In this document: piece after piece, positions 19,118 through 27,472 of the stretch
How positions within the stretch are numbered: the stretch's first letter is position 1
Layout of the letters: the number at the start of each line of letters is the position of its first letter
Origin: an uncultured bacterium
GTDB taxonomy: Bacteria; Cyanobacteriota; Vampirovibrionia; Gastranaerophilales; JAILCC01
NCBI GenBank assembly: GCA_949283935.1
Contig: CASDUJ010000032.1
Location: 1 to 64,000, forward strand
Direction of reading: 5' to 3'
Length of the DNA: 64,000 nucleotides
Notes under the pieces: generated by a model
The model's database searches: none
The model's input: the letters and a program-made list of their open reading frames with translations, nothing else
What the model was told of the DNA's origin: nothing
Position numbers and translations under genes: made by a program

Positions 19118-20683
19118 ATGAATGAGATTTATTTGTATAAAAAAAATCCCAACGAGGGACAAACCATAAATGTAGGGTTATCATACCCTTCAACTTATTA
19201 TTACGGTATGTCCGTATTAGGTTATTTATCTTTATTTAAAGAATTTGACAAGAATGAACATGTATGTGCTCAAAGAATCTTTTTAAATTCCAAAATGCTT
19301 GCATTTGAGCCTAAACATTTGGATATATTAGGCTTTTCTTGTGTTTTTGAGCTTGATATTTTACAAATATTAAGAATACTAAAAAAATATGGTTTCAATT
19401 TAAACGCTCAAAAAAGGAAGAAAAAAATTCCTCTTATTTTTGCAGGAGGTCCTGTTATCACTTCCAATCCTGAACCATTTGCAAACTTTTTTGATTTTAT
19501 GATTATAGGAGACGGAGAAGGCACAGCAAAAGAAATTACAGAAACATACATCAAAAATAAGAATAAACCTAAAACTGAAATCTTAAAAGAACTTTCAAAA
19601 GTAAATGGAATATACGTTCCTAGTTTGTACAAAACAAAATATAACCACCAAAAAATTCAATCATTTATTCCAATATCAAATGACACGGTAAGATTTGTAA
19701 AAAAAAGGACAACTATTTCTTCCAAATGTTTGTACTCTCCAATTATTTCAGAAAATACTTTTTATTCCAACACAGTATTTATAGAATTAGCTCGAGGTTG
19801 TCCATTTGAATGCAAATTTTGTACAGCACATTGGCAAAATCAACCCACAAGATTTTATGAACTAAAGCACATAAAAAAGGCAATTAAAAAAGCATCTAAG
19901 CACGCAAAAAAAATTGTATTTATAGGTGCAATGATATCTCTTCATCCAGATTTTGACGAAATTTGCTTGTATCTTTCAAAACTAAAGACCAAAAGAAATT
20001 TCCAAGTTGAATTTTCTAGTTTAGGCTTTGAACATCACGCTAAATATTTACCTGATTTGTTAGAAGAAAAGACAATTTCTTTGGCTATAGAATGTGGCTC
20101 AGAGGAACTAAGAAATAACATAGGCAAACATTTATCAAACGAAAAAATTATTGAGACTATTAATTTTTACGTACAAAAAGGTATAAAAAAATTCAATTTA
20201 TATTTCATGATAGGTTTACCAAATGAAACTTCAAAAGATATAGAAGAATACATAAAATTTTCAATTAATCTTGCTCAAAAATATCAAACGATAAAATTTA
20301 ATCACATAATAAGCACTTTTATTCCAAAACCAGCTACTCCATACGAAAGAGAAAAGCGACAAAACAACGCAACTTTAAAAGAATACCTAGAAAAAATAAA
20401 GAAAATATTTACGGAAAACGGAATAGATACAAGCATGCCAATTTTAAATAACGATTATTTTAATACATTAGTATCCTTAGGAGACAGAAGAGTAGGTTAT
20501 TTTTTACAACATATTTTTGAGAAAAACATTCCAATAAAAAACATATTACATGAATACAAAAGATTTATGAAAAAATACAATGAAAAAATAGAAGAAGAAG
20601 AAAAAATTCCTCATTATACATATTATTGCAATACATTAAAAACAAAAAATCAACTACTTCCTTGGGAATTCATTGAATACTAA
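19118..20683 (+). CDS. B12-binding-type radical SAM protein
   Basis: A 521-residue enzyme. The N-terminal 170 residues resemble a cobalamin-binding Rossmann domain (NVGLSYPSTYYYGMSVLGY, LDILGFSCVFELDI, IPLIFAGGPVITSNPEP, FDFMIIGDGEG) without a clear DxHxxG cobalamin ligand. A radical SAM domain follows with ELARGCPFECKFCTA (CxxxCxxC, about residues 226-240), SLAIECGSEELR and FNLYFMIGLPNET. The arrangement is that of unassigned B12-binding-domain radical SAM proteins of the TIGR03960/YgiQ neighbourhood. The substrate is unknown. It is a single-gene unit with no Shine-Dalgarno sequence. Family membership is firm; the reaction is not. Confidence 0.85.
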   Translation: MNEIYLYKKNPNEGQTINVGLSYPSTYYYGMSVLGYLSLFKEFDKNEHVCAQRIFLNSKMLAFEPKHLDILGFSCVFELDILQILRILKKYGFNLNAQKRKKKIPLIFAGGPVITSNPEPFANFFDFMIIGDGEGTAKEITETYIKNKNKPKTEILKELSKVNGIYVPSLYKTKYNHQKIQSFIPISNDTVRFVKKRTTISSKCLYSPIISENTFYSNTVFIELARGCPFECKFCTAHWQNQPTRFYELKHIKKAIKKASKHAKKIVFIGAMISLHPDFDEICLYLSKLKTKRNFQVEFSSLGFEHHAKYLPDLLEEKTISLAIECGSEELRNNIGKHLSNEKIIETINFYVQKGIKKFNLYFMIGLPNETSKDIEEYIKFSINLAQKYQTIKFNHIISTFIPKPATPYEREKRQNNATLKEYLEKIKKIFTENGIDTSMPILNNDYFNTLVSLGDRRVGYFLQHIFEKNIPIKNILHEYKRFMKKYNEKIEEEEKIPHYTYYCNTLKTKNQLLPWEFIEY

Positions 20684-20836
20684 ATACGACATTAGAAACA
20701 AAACATAGCAAGTTATTAGCTTACATGAAAAATTGAAATATCGATTTGAATTCATGCAAACAACCCCACAAAAAAGATAAAAAAGTCTATTTTCATGTAA
20801 AAAATTATTAAGAAATTAATGAAAAAATATACACTT

Positions 20837-20866
20837 TTGGCAATTTTTTTGCTTCATATATATTGT
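20837..20866 (+). promoter_or_regulatory. TTGGCA-type promoter of the FxG-tag operon
   Basis: TTGGCA (20837-20842), an 18-base spacer and TATTGT (20861-20866), 33-62 bases before the ATG at 20899. The same bases also fit a sigma-54 pattern (GG, ten bases, GC), but the recurrence of TTGGCAAT before other genes without the GC favours a -35 role. Confidence 0.45.
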
Positions 20867-20898
20867 AACTATTGTAAGAAGCGTTTTTGTGTAAGGTC

Positions 20899-21927
20899 AT
20901 GAAGGTCAACCAAGTTAAGATTTCCAACTACAGTGCAGATTTACAAAAGACAAAATCTGCAAACAAGATAAACTTTAAAGGTATAGGAAGTTCTATTGCT
21001 AATGCAAATAAATGGGCAATGAACCATCTTGAAAAAGGAGGATTTTTTGCAGAATTTGTTTTACTTGACATGATAGGACTTGTTTTACCACGTGTATACC
21101 AAGGTTTTCAACGTAATAAAGAAGAACTTGGGCATTTAAATTATCAAGCTGGGACAGAAGAATTTTTAAGAGAATTTATTACAGGTCCGAGTTTATTTCT
21201 TATACCCATAGGAGCTGTTATTTTAGCAGGAAAAGCTCTTGGAAAAGGGGTTCAAATAAATTCTAATGTAATGAACAAATTTAAAACAATATTTAAGTCA
21301 ACTGCAAAAGATTTGGGCAAAAAAATTATTGATTCAGATTTAATTAACAGCCAAAAACATTTTGCATCAAAATTGTTTGATAATTTGTTCAAAGAACATC
21401 CTAAATTAAAGGACATAATAAAAGAAGGAGATGACGTACTTGCCAGCTACAAAAAGCGTTTCACAAACATATTAGAAAAATCTATTTCCCAAAATTCAAA
21501 AAGTGACTTAAAAAAATCAGCCACAGAATTTTCTGACGTAATAGCAGATATAAACACAACTTATTTTAATGGCAAAAAGAACACGCATAGTATAGACATA
21601 GTTTTTGACAACAAAACTTACCAAACTTCTGCAACAGATTTATTTGAAGATGCAAGAAAATACATGCAAGACATTATCCCCTCAACAAAGTTATCATTAA
21701 ACGAATTAGCAGACAAAAGCGCAGAAAGCATAAAAAGCAATGTGAATAATATAATTGACCAACTTACAGAATACAGGGAAAAAGGGCGCAGACTTTTATG
21801 CGTAGGCGGAACAGCAGCATTAGCAGCATTTTTATCTATTATTCCCAAAATTTATCAACGTTCAAAAACAAATCCAGCTCTTAATGGACTTTTGAATGAA
21901 TCAAGCAAGGAGAATAAAAAATGCTAA
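20899..21927 (+). CDS. FxG-tag membrane protein A
   Basis: 342 residues, not recognised. Near the N-terminus is SANKINFKGIG, the FxG-type tag. Hydrophobic segments lie at about 45-60 (FFAEFVLLDMIGLVLPRVY) and 95-115 (GPSLFLIPIGAVILAG). They are followed by a long, charged, helical middle and a C-terminal hydrophobic segment with LLCVGGTAALAAFLSIIPK. This hydrophobic-helical-hydrophobic plan, ending in IPK, is shared with the first half of the 15913-17625 protein. The ATG at 20899 with TAAGG five bases upstream is preferred to a TTG at 20887. It overlaps the next gene by seven bases and is translationally coupled to it. Confidence 0.72.
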   Translation: MKVNQVKISNYSADLQKTKSANKINFKGIGSSIANANKWAMNHLEKGGFFAEFVLLDMIGLVLPRVYQGFQRNKEELGHLNYQAGTEEFLREFITGPSLFLIPIGAVILAGKALGKGVQINSNVMNKFKTIFKSTAKDLGKKIIDSDLINSQKHFASKLFDNLFKEHPKLKDIIKEGDDVLASYKKRFTNILEKSISQNSKSDLKKSATEFSDVIADINTTYFNGKKNTHSIDIVFDNKTYQTSATDLFEDARKYMQDIIPSTKLSLNELADKSAESIKSNVNNIIDQLTEYREKGRRLLCVGGTAALAAFLSIIPKIYQRSKTNPALNGLLNESSKENKKC

Positions 21928-22784
21928 AAATCATACCAGATGTTTCTCCTCGTTCATTAAATAACCAATCATTTCTTCAAAAAGCTGCAAAAAAAGCAGG
22001 AGCATTTATTCCTCAAAAATTAAGCCAAACGTTTGAAATGACTAACAAAGGCAGTTTTGACAGAATTCCATTGTTTTTGATAGCAATGGTATTCGTTTTA
22101 GGTGCAAGATTTTACAAATCACGAGATTCACACGAAAGAAGAGAAGTTTTAACAAGAGATGGCATAACAGTTGGTTCAACTTTTTTTGCAGTTCCGGTAA
22201 TTAAGAATTGGATTTCAAAAGGTTTAGATAAAATAAGCAAAATCCCAACAGCAAGTGCTGATAGCGAATTTTTCTCATTAAAAGATTACAGTTTAGAAAA
22301 CCTTCGAAATTTATATTCTAAAGCAGACAAAATGCCGGAAAAGGCATACACAATGGCTCAAAATATTGTAGATAGAGGGGGCGATGTACTAAAAGCTTTT
22401 TCTAAATTGGGAAAAGAATCAATAGAAAATTTAAAAATTATCTCAGGGGATAATTTATCTTCGGACAATTTATTAAAATCCTTAAAGCAAGCCACTACAA
22501 CAAAAGATGAAAATATCAAAAATGCCTTTGAAGCTCTCACAAAAGCATTATCTCCTGTAGACAATGCTTTAGTACAATCAGCCCAAAAATTAAAAGCCAT
22601 TCCTAATCTTGCAAGTATAATTTTGGCAACAATGTTTTTAGGGTGGGGCATTCCAGCATTTAATATTCATTTTACCAGAAAGAAACTAAAACATAACCAC
22701 AAAAATACAGATAGTATTAATCTTGAACCTCAATTAACAGAAAATCAAAGACAAATAATTAGTACTTTTTTGAATAAAATATAA
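21921..22784 (+). CDS. FxG-family membrane protein B
   Basis: 287 residues, not recognised. It opens MLKIIPDVSPRSLNNQS and has no clear FxG tag. There are hydrophobic segments at about 50-62 (IPLFLIAMVFVLGARFY) and 80-95 (GITVGSTFFAVPVIKNWI), a helical middle of about 120 residues, and a C-terminal segment (LASIILATMFLGWGIPAFNI). HERREVLTRDGITVG aligns by eye with DPERKPALCTNMGVV in the 15913-17625 protein, so these belong together. AAGGAG lies before the ATG inside the 3' end of the upstream gene. With gene A it forms a coupled pair. Function is unknown; co-location suggests a two-subunit membrane complex. Confidence 0.72.
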   Translation: MLKIIPDVSPRSLNNQSFLQKAAKKAGAFIPQKLSQTFEMTNKGSFDRIPLFLIAMVFVLGARFYKSRDSHERREVLTRDGITVGSTFFAVPVIKNWISKGLDKISKIPTASADSEFFSLKDYSLENLRNLYSKADKMPEKAYTMAQNIVDRGGDVLKAFSKLGKESIENLKIISGDNLSSDNLLKSLKQATTTKDENIKNAFEALTKALSPVDNALVQSAQKLKAIPNLASIILATMFLGWGIPAFNIHFTRKKLKHNHKNTDSINLEPQLTENQRQIISTFLNKI

Positions 22785-22848
22785 GAAATAAATTTTTTAA
22801 TAAATTTTTTTCTACTATAATTTTGTTGTTAGATTTTAGAGAAATAAA

Positions 22849-24138
22849 GTGAAAACATTTAAGATATACACGTTTGGTTGCAAAACAAATCGTCAAGAAT
22901 CAGATTATATATCGCAAGAGTTAAAAAAAATAGGCTTTGTAGAAAAAGAAAAAGATGAAAAATCTGATTACACAATTATAAATTCCTGCACAGTAACTTC
23001 AAATGCAGATGATGAGGTATTGTATTTTATTAGGAAACAAAAAAAAATAGAGCCAAACACAAAAATTATTTTAACAGGTTGTTTGGCACAAGTAAAAGGA
23101 AAAGAATTATCGCAAAATCCCGACATTGAAATGGTTTTAGGAAACAGTGAAAAATTAAACATAACTAAATATATTTCAAACAAAAATACAAAATACGAGG
23201 CAGAAAATTTACTAAAAAAAGAAAATTTTGACGAATTTACCTTGCAAGCAAGCAAAAGAACCAGAGCAACATTAAAAATACAAGATGGATGCAATAGTTT
23301 TTGTGCATATTGCATAGTTCCTTATGCAAGAGGTAAAAGCAGAAGTAGTCACTTGGAAAACATTATTGAAAATATAAATAATTATGTAAACAACGGATAC
23401 AAGGAAATAGTATTGAGTGCCATACATTTAGGATTATGGGGGAAAGATTTAAATCCTAAAAGAAAACTTATTGATTTACTGAAAGAAATTGAAAAGATAG
23501 AAGGACTAAAAAGATATCGACTAGGTTCATTAAACCCTTCTGAATTAGATGAAGAAATGATTGAATATTTAATTTCTTCTCAAAAAGTCTGCAATCATTT
23601 ACATATTTCCTTACAAAGTGCCACAAATAAAACTTTAGAAAATATGAATAGGCACTACAAAATAGAAGAAACTATAAAAAAACTTGAATATTTGACTACA
23701 CATATTAAATCTTTAAATATTGGAGCAGATATTATAGTAGGTTTCCCTGGAGAAACAAAAGAAGATTTTGCAATAACAATAGAAAATTTAAAAAACATGC
23801 CAATAAATTACATGCACATTTTTCCATATTCAAAAAGACAAAACACAAAAGCAGCAGAAATGTCATGCCAAATTAGCGAAACAGAAAAGAAACGTAGAGC
23901 AAAAGTTCTTAAGCAAATAGCAACAGAAAAGCAGGAAATTTTTTTGCAATCTATGCTAGGCACATGCCAAGAAGTTTTAATTGAAAACTCTAAAACAAAC
24001 GACAAATTATACAAAGGTGTAGGAAGAAACTATACAAAGTTTATAATTGAAAGTGACCAAAACATAGGTAATAATATAATAGAAGTTAAAGTTTCAAAAA
24101 TTATAGACAAGAAATTATTTGCAAATTTTAACATTTAG
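22849..24138 (+). CDS. mtaB: tRNA t6A37 methylthiotransferase MtaB
   Basis: Radical SAM enzyme adding the 2-methylthio group to t6A at position 37 of tRNAs reading ANN codons. It has 429 residues: an N-terminal MTTase domain with three cluster cysteines (TFGCKTNRQES, NSCTVTSNADDE, LTGCLAQV), a radical SAM core with QDGCNSFCAYCIVPYARGKSRS, and a C-terminal TRAM-like region. The TFGCKTN start and CTVTSNAD are the MtaB rather than MiaB or RimO signature. The start is GTG, with GAG a few bases upstream. No functional link to its neighbours is visible. Confidence 0.93.
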   Translation: MKTFKIYTFGCKTNRQESDYISQELKKIGFVEKEKDEKSDYTIINSCTVTSNADDEVLYFIRKQKKIEPNTKIILTGCLAQVKGKELSQNPDIEMVLGNSEKLNITKYISNKNTKYEAENLLKKENFDEFTLQASKRTRATLKIQDGCNSFCAYCIVPYARGKSRSSHLENIIENINNYVNNGYKEIVLSAIHLGLWGKDLNPKRKLIDLLKEIEKIEGLKRYRLGSLNPSELDEEMIEYLISSQKVCNHLHISLQSATNKTLENMNRHYKIEETIKKLEYLTTHIKSLNIGADIIVGFPGETKEDFAITIENLKNMPINYMHIFPYSKRQNTKAAEMSCQISETEKKRRAKVLKQIATEKQEIFLQSMLGTCQEVLIENSKTNDKLYKGVGRNYTKFIIESDQNIGNNIIEVKVSKIIDKKLFANFNI

Positions 24139-24241
24139 TTATAGTCTCAAGGCAAAAAACAGATGTTATTTTATAAAAACAATTATGTGTTTTTTTCTAA
24201 GTAAGTAGTGCAATTTTTTAAAAAATATGTTAATATAAAAA

Positions 24242-24379
24242 TCGCTCACTTATTAAATGTAAAAAGTACACTTAATAAATCTGAGCGAACTTCATTTAGT
24301 AAAAAAGGCAATTTTTTAGAGTAACATGTTTTTATATTACTAAGTGAAGGCAGTAGTAAAACTTTTCGATGAAAAGGTT
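24242..24379 (+). promoter_or_regulatory. Multi-hairpin leader upstream of the HEAT-repeat gene
   Basis: Three consecutive inverted repeats precede the gene. The first, 24242-24288, pairs TCGCTCA and CTTATTAAATG with CACTTAATAAAT and TGAGCGA, with a small bulge. The second, 24290-24349, pairs CTTCATTTAGTA with TACTAAGTGAAG (one G-U pair) and encloses AAAAAAGGCAATTTTTT. The third, 24360-24379, pairs AACTTTTC with GAAAAGGTT and ends just before the ribosome binding site GGAGG (24388-24392). None is followed by a long T-run, so simple termination is unlikely for the first two. A structured 5' UTR or small RNA is inferred. Confidence 0.55.
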
Positions 24380-24398
24380 GTTAAGTTGGAGGAAACCC

Positions 24399-25253
24399 AT
24401 GAGTTTAAGTGTAGGTAGTCGTAAAAAACAGTCTAAAAAAACTTTTGATGAACTAATTTTTGAATTGAGAACAAGTAATTCTGAAAAAGTTAGATATAAT
24501 GCAGCTCGTATCCTTGGTGAAATGGGAGATTTAAGAGCTGTAGAAACACTTATTGACGTATTAAAAAAAGATAAAAATGGTTCTGTACGTTTATACGCAG
24601 CAAGAGCTTTAGGAGAATTAGGCGATTCAACTGCAACCGTACCCCTTATTGAATCATTAAGAGAAGACAGAAACGTAGATGTACGTGTTCGTGCAGCAAG
24701 AGCTTTGGGCAGATTAGGCGGAGAAATTGTTGTAGAACCATTGGTAGAAGCATTGAGTGATGAAAATAGTCAAGTTTGCATTACAGCTACTGATGCACTT
24801 ATTGAAATAGGTGAAGTAGCTACAGATGCCTTAATTCTTTCACTTAAACATGATAAAGTTAATGTAAGATGTGATGCAACAAGAGCATTAGGAGAACTTG
24901 GAAACAAAAAAGCTGTAAAGCCAATCATCGAAATGTTAAACGACGAATGGGTAAATGTTAGAATATATGCAGTTACTTCATTAGGGAAGTTAGGTGATAC
25001 AGAGGCAGTTCCTGCATTAATTGAGGTTTTAAAAAGGTCAGAAGAAAATGAATTAGTAAGAGCTGGAGCAGCAGCAGCTTTAGGTGTTTTAAGAGATACA
25101 AGAGCTCTTATGCCTTTAAGAGAACTAATAATGAATGCAGATGAGCTAGGAGAACTTGAAGATACGGCATTAAAAGCTTTCAAGAAAATTATGGCAGCAA
25201 ATTGGCAAAACATGCCAGCCACTGATGCTAAAAAGCAGCCTACTTTAAAATAA
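24399..25253 (+). CDS. HEAT-repeat (PBS lyase-type) protein
   Basis: 284 residues made of about seven HEAT/PBS-lyase repeats, for example VRYNAARILGEMGDLRAVE, VRLYAARALGELGDST and VRVRAARALGRLGGEI. It has no catalytic motif and no bilin-lyase partner nearby, so a protein-protein scaffold is more likely than phycobilin chemistry even though cyanobacterial lyases use the same fold. The start at 24399 is chosen because GGAGG is ideally spaced there; an ATG ten codons upstream (24369) has no ribosome binding site and lies in the leader hairpin. A long bidirectional terminator follows. Confidence 0.86.
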   Translation: MSLSVGSRKKQSKKTFDELIFELRTSNSEKVRYNAARILGEMGDLRAVETLIDVLKKDKNGSVRLYAARALGELGDSTATVPLIESLREDRNVDVRVRAARALGRLGGEIVVEPLVEALSDENSQVCITATDALIEIGEVATDALILSLKHDKVNVRCDATRALGELGNKKAVKPIIEMLNDEWVNVRIYAVTSLGKLGDTEAVPALIEVLKRSEENELVRAGAAAALGVLRDTRALMPLRELIMNADELGELEDTALKAFKKIMAANWQNMPATDAKKQPTLK

Positions 25254-25263
25254 GTTCACAACA

Positions 25264-25313
25264 GCAATAAAATAAAAACCTCCTTAGTTTTAAGGGGGTT
25301 TTTATTTTATTGC
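25264..25313. terminator. Long bidirectional terminator
   Basis: A 23-bp nearly perfect stem: GCAATAAAATAAAAACC, T, CCTTA paired with TAAGGGGGTTTTTATTTTATTGC around GTTT. It can end the HEAT-repeat transcript and the small minus-strand gene that follows. Confidence 0.88.
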
Positions 25314-25322
25314 AATTTATAT

Positions 25323-25469
25323 TTATAAAGCAATTTTGTAACTTAAATATTCATTTAGTTTATGTTTTAGTAATTTAATAGAAATACTAGCTTTTATTTG
25401 TTGTGATTTAATTGCTAGATCTTTCAACACATCAACTTCCCTAAAAATTTCTTCGTCTTCAGCATACAT
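25323..25469 (-). CDS. Small acidic-basic protein (48 aa), unknown
   Basis: ORF of 48 residues: MYAEDEEIFREVDVLKDLAI, then a basic helical part ending YLSYKIAL. It has a good ribosome binding site (GAGAGG, about ten bases before the ATG), its own terminator downstream and a TTGGGCAATTTTTTT element 55-65 bases upstream, so it looks like a real small gene. No transmembrane segment. It lies divergent from fliL and next to the flagellar genes; any link to motility is speculative. Confidence 0.5.
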   Translation of the reverse strand: MYAEDEEIFREVDVLKDLAIKSQQIKASISIKLLKHKLNEYLSYKIAL

Positions 25470-25588
25470 ATAAAAAACCTCTCTATCTACAATATTTATT
25501 TATAAAAAAAATTTTTTTTCAAAAAAATTGCCCAATTTCAATTTTTTTTTACAAATTGTAAACATCAAATGAGTATATTGTAAAATAT

Positions 25589-25617
25589 TTGTATGTAGTA
25601 GGAAAAGAGGCTATAAT
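25589..25617 (+). promoter_or_regulatory. Promoter 1 of the fliL operon
   Basis: TTGTAT (25589-25594), a 17-base spacer and TATAAT (25612-25617), about 100 bases before the fliL ATG. Confidence 0.5.
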
Positions 25618-25675
25618 TTAAATAGAAAAGTTGTAATTTATCAATTAAATGATGCAGTTAAACATATTGTCTATT

Positions 25676-25684
25676 TGGTATAAT
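25676..25684 (+). promoter_or_regulatory. Promoter 2 of the fliL operon (extended -10)
   Basis: TGGTATAAT is an extended -10 box with no clear -35 partner. A start about seven bases downstream would leave a leader of about 24 bases with the ribosome binding site GTGGAG. Confidence 0.45.
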
Positions 25685-25714
25685 TAAAAAATAGCTAAGA
25701 AGTGGAGATTAAAA

Positions 25715-26377
25715 ATGGCAAACCCAACAAAACCTAAAGATGCAAAGCCCAGAGCAGAAGGGGATGATTTTGAAATAAAGCAAACTGTAAGAGTTGATTC
25801 ACAAAGTGGCGGTACATCTTTACTAACTACCATAAGCATAGTGGCTGTTGCTGTTTTAGTTGTAATTGCTACAAATTATTTTCTTGTAGATATGAAACTA
25901 ACACAATTGTCCAAAAAGCTTGCAACTTTATCTTCTGTATCAGAAGAAGAAACCTTAACAGATGAAGAAGAAGGAATAGCAGCAGAAAGAGGTATTATTC
26001 TGGATTTAGGTGAATTTATATTAAATCTTTCTGATCCAAACACAAGAAAATTTTTAAAAGTTAATGTTGCTATAGAACTAAGCAAAAAGGATAGTGATCT
26101 TGCAGCAGAAGCCAAAGCATCAAATAAAGGAGGCCATGGCGGACATGGTGGTTCCCCTGCAGATCCTATGGCAGAAATAGAAGCAGAAATGAATCAATAC
26201 AAGCCATCAATTAGAGACTCTATTATTTCAATTCTTTCAAGCAAAACATCAGAAGAATTAGCTACAACTCCAGGAAAAGAATTAGCAAAAGAACAGATAA
26301 AAGAAGCGATAAACGCTATTTTTGAAGGAGATAGGGAAGTTCTCAGAGTTAGTTTTGGAAGTTTTTTCATACAATAA
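25715..26377 (+). CDS. fliL: Flagellar basal-body protein FliL
   Basis: Stator-associated membrane protein at the flagellar motor. 220 residues: a cytoplasmic N-terminus of about 33, one membrane helix (LLTTISIVAVAVLVVIATNYF), a linker, then the FliL periplasmic domain (ILDLGEFILNLSDPNTRKFLKVNVAIELS; the end LRVSFGSFFIQ is typical). A His/Gly-rich insert (GGHGGHGG, about residues 143-150) interrupts the domain and is unusual. GTGGAG precedes the ATG. It is first in a tight operon: eight bases to fliM, 19 more to fliY, six more to the TPR gene. Confidence 0.92.
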   Translation: MANPTKPKDAKPRAEGDDFEIKQTVRVDSQSGGTSLLTTISIVAVAVLVVIATNYFLVDMKLTQLSKKLATLSSVSEEETLTDEEEGIAAERGIILDLGEFILNLSDPNTRKFLKVNVAIELSKKDSDLAAEAKASNKGGHGGHGGSPADPMAEIEAEMNQYKPSIRDSIISILSSKTSEELATTPGKELAKEQIKEAINAIFEGDREVLRVSFGSFFIQ

Positions 26378-26385
26378 GGAACAAA

Positions 26386-27453
26386 ATGAATCAAGAAACA
26401 GATATTCTTTCACAATATGAAATAGATAATCTTTTAAATGTCCTTCAAAGCAATGAAGTGGACTGGTCAAAAAAAGATGAACTTATCCAGTCAATAAGGC
26501 ATGATTCTGAAATTTCAGGACACCAAATGTTGCCTGAAGAATTTTCTTTATATGATGAAAAAAAAGGATACAAATTATATAATTTTAGGCGACCTGACAA
26601 ATTTTCAAAAGACCATTTAAGAGCGTTACAAGACATTCACAAGGAATTTTCTCGCCAATATTCATTAGTACTAGCTGCATATTTACGTATGCCTATAGAA
26701 ATTACTATTATTTCTGTCGACCAACTAACATATGATGAGTTTACTCGCTCAATGCCATCTCCTTTAACCATAGGAATTGTAGAGTTAGATAAACTTAATG
26801 GACAAATTTTAACAGGGATAAGCCATGAAGTAATAACCAGCATAGTAGATCGTATGCTAGGAGGAGTAGGTAATGGAGAAGATATTCCAAGGGAACTTAC
26901 AGATATAGAAGAAGCTTTAGCCAAAAAAGTTCTTGAAAGATTTATAAAATCTCTCGAAGTTGCTTGGAAAAATATTATTCCTGTAAAAGGTGAAGTTATA
27001 GACATAGACAATAGTTATTCTTTTATACAAGTATGTAATCCAGGGGAAATTGTAGCTTTAATTACTTTTGAAGTTCAAATATCTAATAAACAAGCAGGTT
27101 TGCTAAGTTTATGTTTTCCTTATCCTGTTTTAGAAACTGTTTTAAGTCAATTAAGTTCTCAGCATATATTTCAATCAAAAGGAGTTGTTGCTACCCCAGA
27201 AGATCAAGAAAATTTGTTGGGACATTTGGAAAAGGCCAATGTTAACATAAATGTTAATTTTGGGGAAACTAATATATCTTTAAAAGATTTTATTGATTTA
27301 AAAGAAGGAGATGTCCTTAAGTTGGACACAACAGTAAATGATAATTTACTTGTTTGTATAAATGGAGAAAAAAAATATTATGCAAGACCAGGAACTTTCA
27401 AAAAAAATCTTGCAGTAAAAATTACGGATATATATGATGAAAAAAAAATTTAA
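26386..27453 (+). CDS. fliM: Flagellar motor switch protein FliM
   Basis: Middle C-ring protein that binds phospho-CheY and sets rotation direction. At 355 residues it has the N-terminal CheY-binding motif ILSQYEIDNLL (residues 7-17), the FliM core (YNFRRPDKFSKDHLRALQDIH, YDEFTRSMPSPLTIGIVEL, VDRMLGG) and a C-terminal SpoA domain (VNINVNFGETNISLKDFIDLKEGDVLKLD). AAGGA precedes the ATG. Retention of the CheY-binding peptide suggests chemotactic control, although no che genes are in the window. Confidence 0.95.
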   Translation: MNQETDILSQYEIDNLLNVLQSNEVDWSKKDELIQSIRHDSEISGHQMLPEEFSLYDEKKGYKLYNFRRPDKFSKDHLRALQDIHKEFSRQYSLVLAAYLRMPIEITIISVDQLTYDEFTRSMPSPLTIGIVELDKLNGQILTGISHEVITSIVDRMLGGVGNGEDIPRELTDIEEALAKKVLERFIKSLEVAWKNIIPVKGEVIDIDNSYSFIQVCNPGEIVALITFEVQISNKQAGLLSLCFPYPVLETVLSQLSSQHIFQSKGVVATPEDQENLLGHLEKANVNINVNFGETNISLKDFIDLKEGDVLKLDTTVNDNLLVCINGEKKYYARPGTFKKNLAVKITDIYDEKKI

Positions 27454-27472
27454 CTAAAAGAATGGAGATAAT

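Noticed and set aside
20835-20853. Sigma-54 promoter (TTGGCA, GG-N10-GC) before the FxG-tag operon
   Set aside because: The match is good, but the same TTGGCAAT occurs before many genes without GC at the -12 position, and two cases fit a -35/-10 pair with 17-base spacing. A -35 role is simpler. It would be revived if the genome encodes RpoN.
24399-25253. Phycobilin lyase
   Set aside because: HEAT/PBS-lyase repeats alone do not show lyase activity; no phycobiliprotein or bilin-synthesis gene is present and the rest of the window indicates a non-photosynthetic anaerobe.
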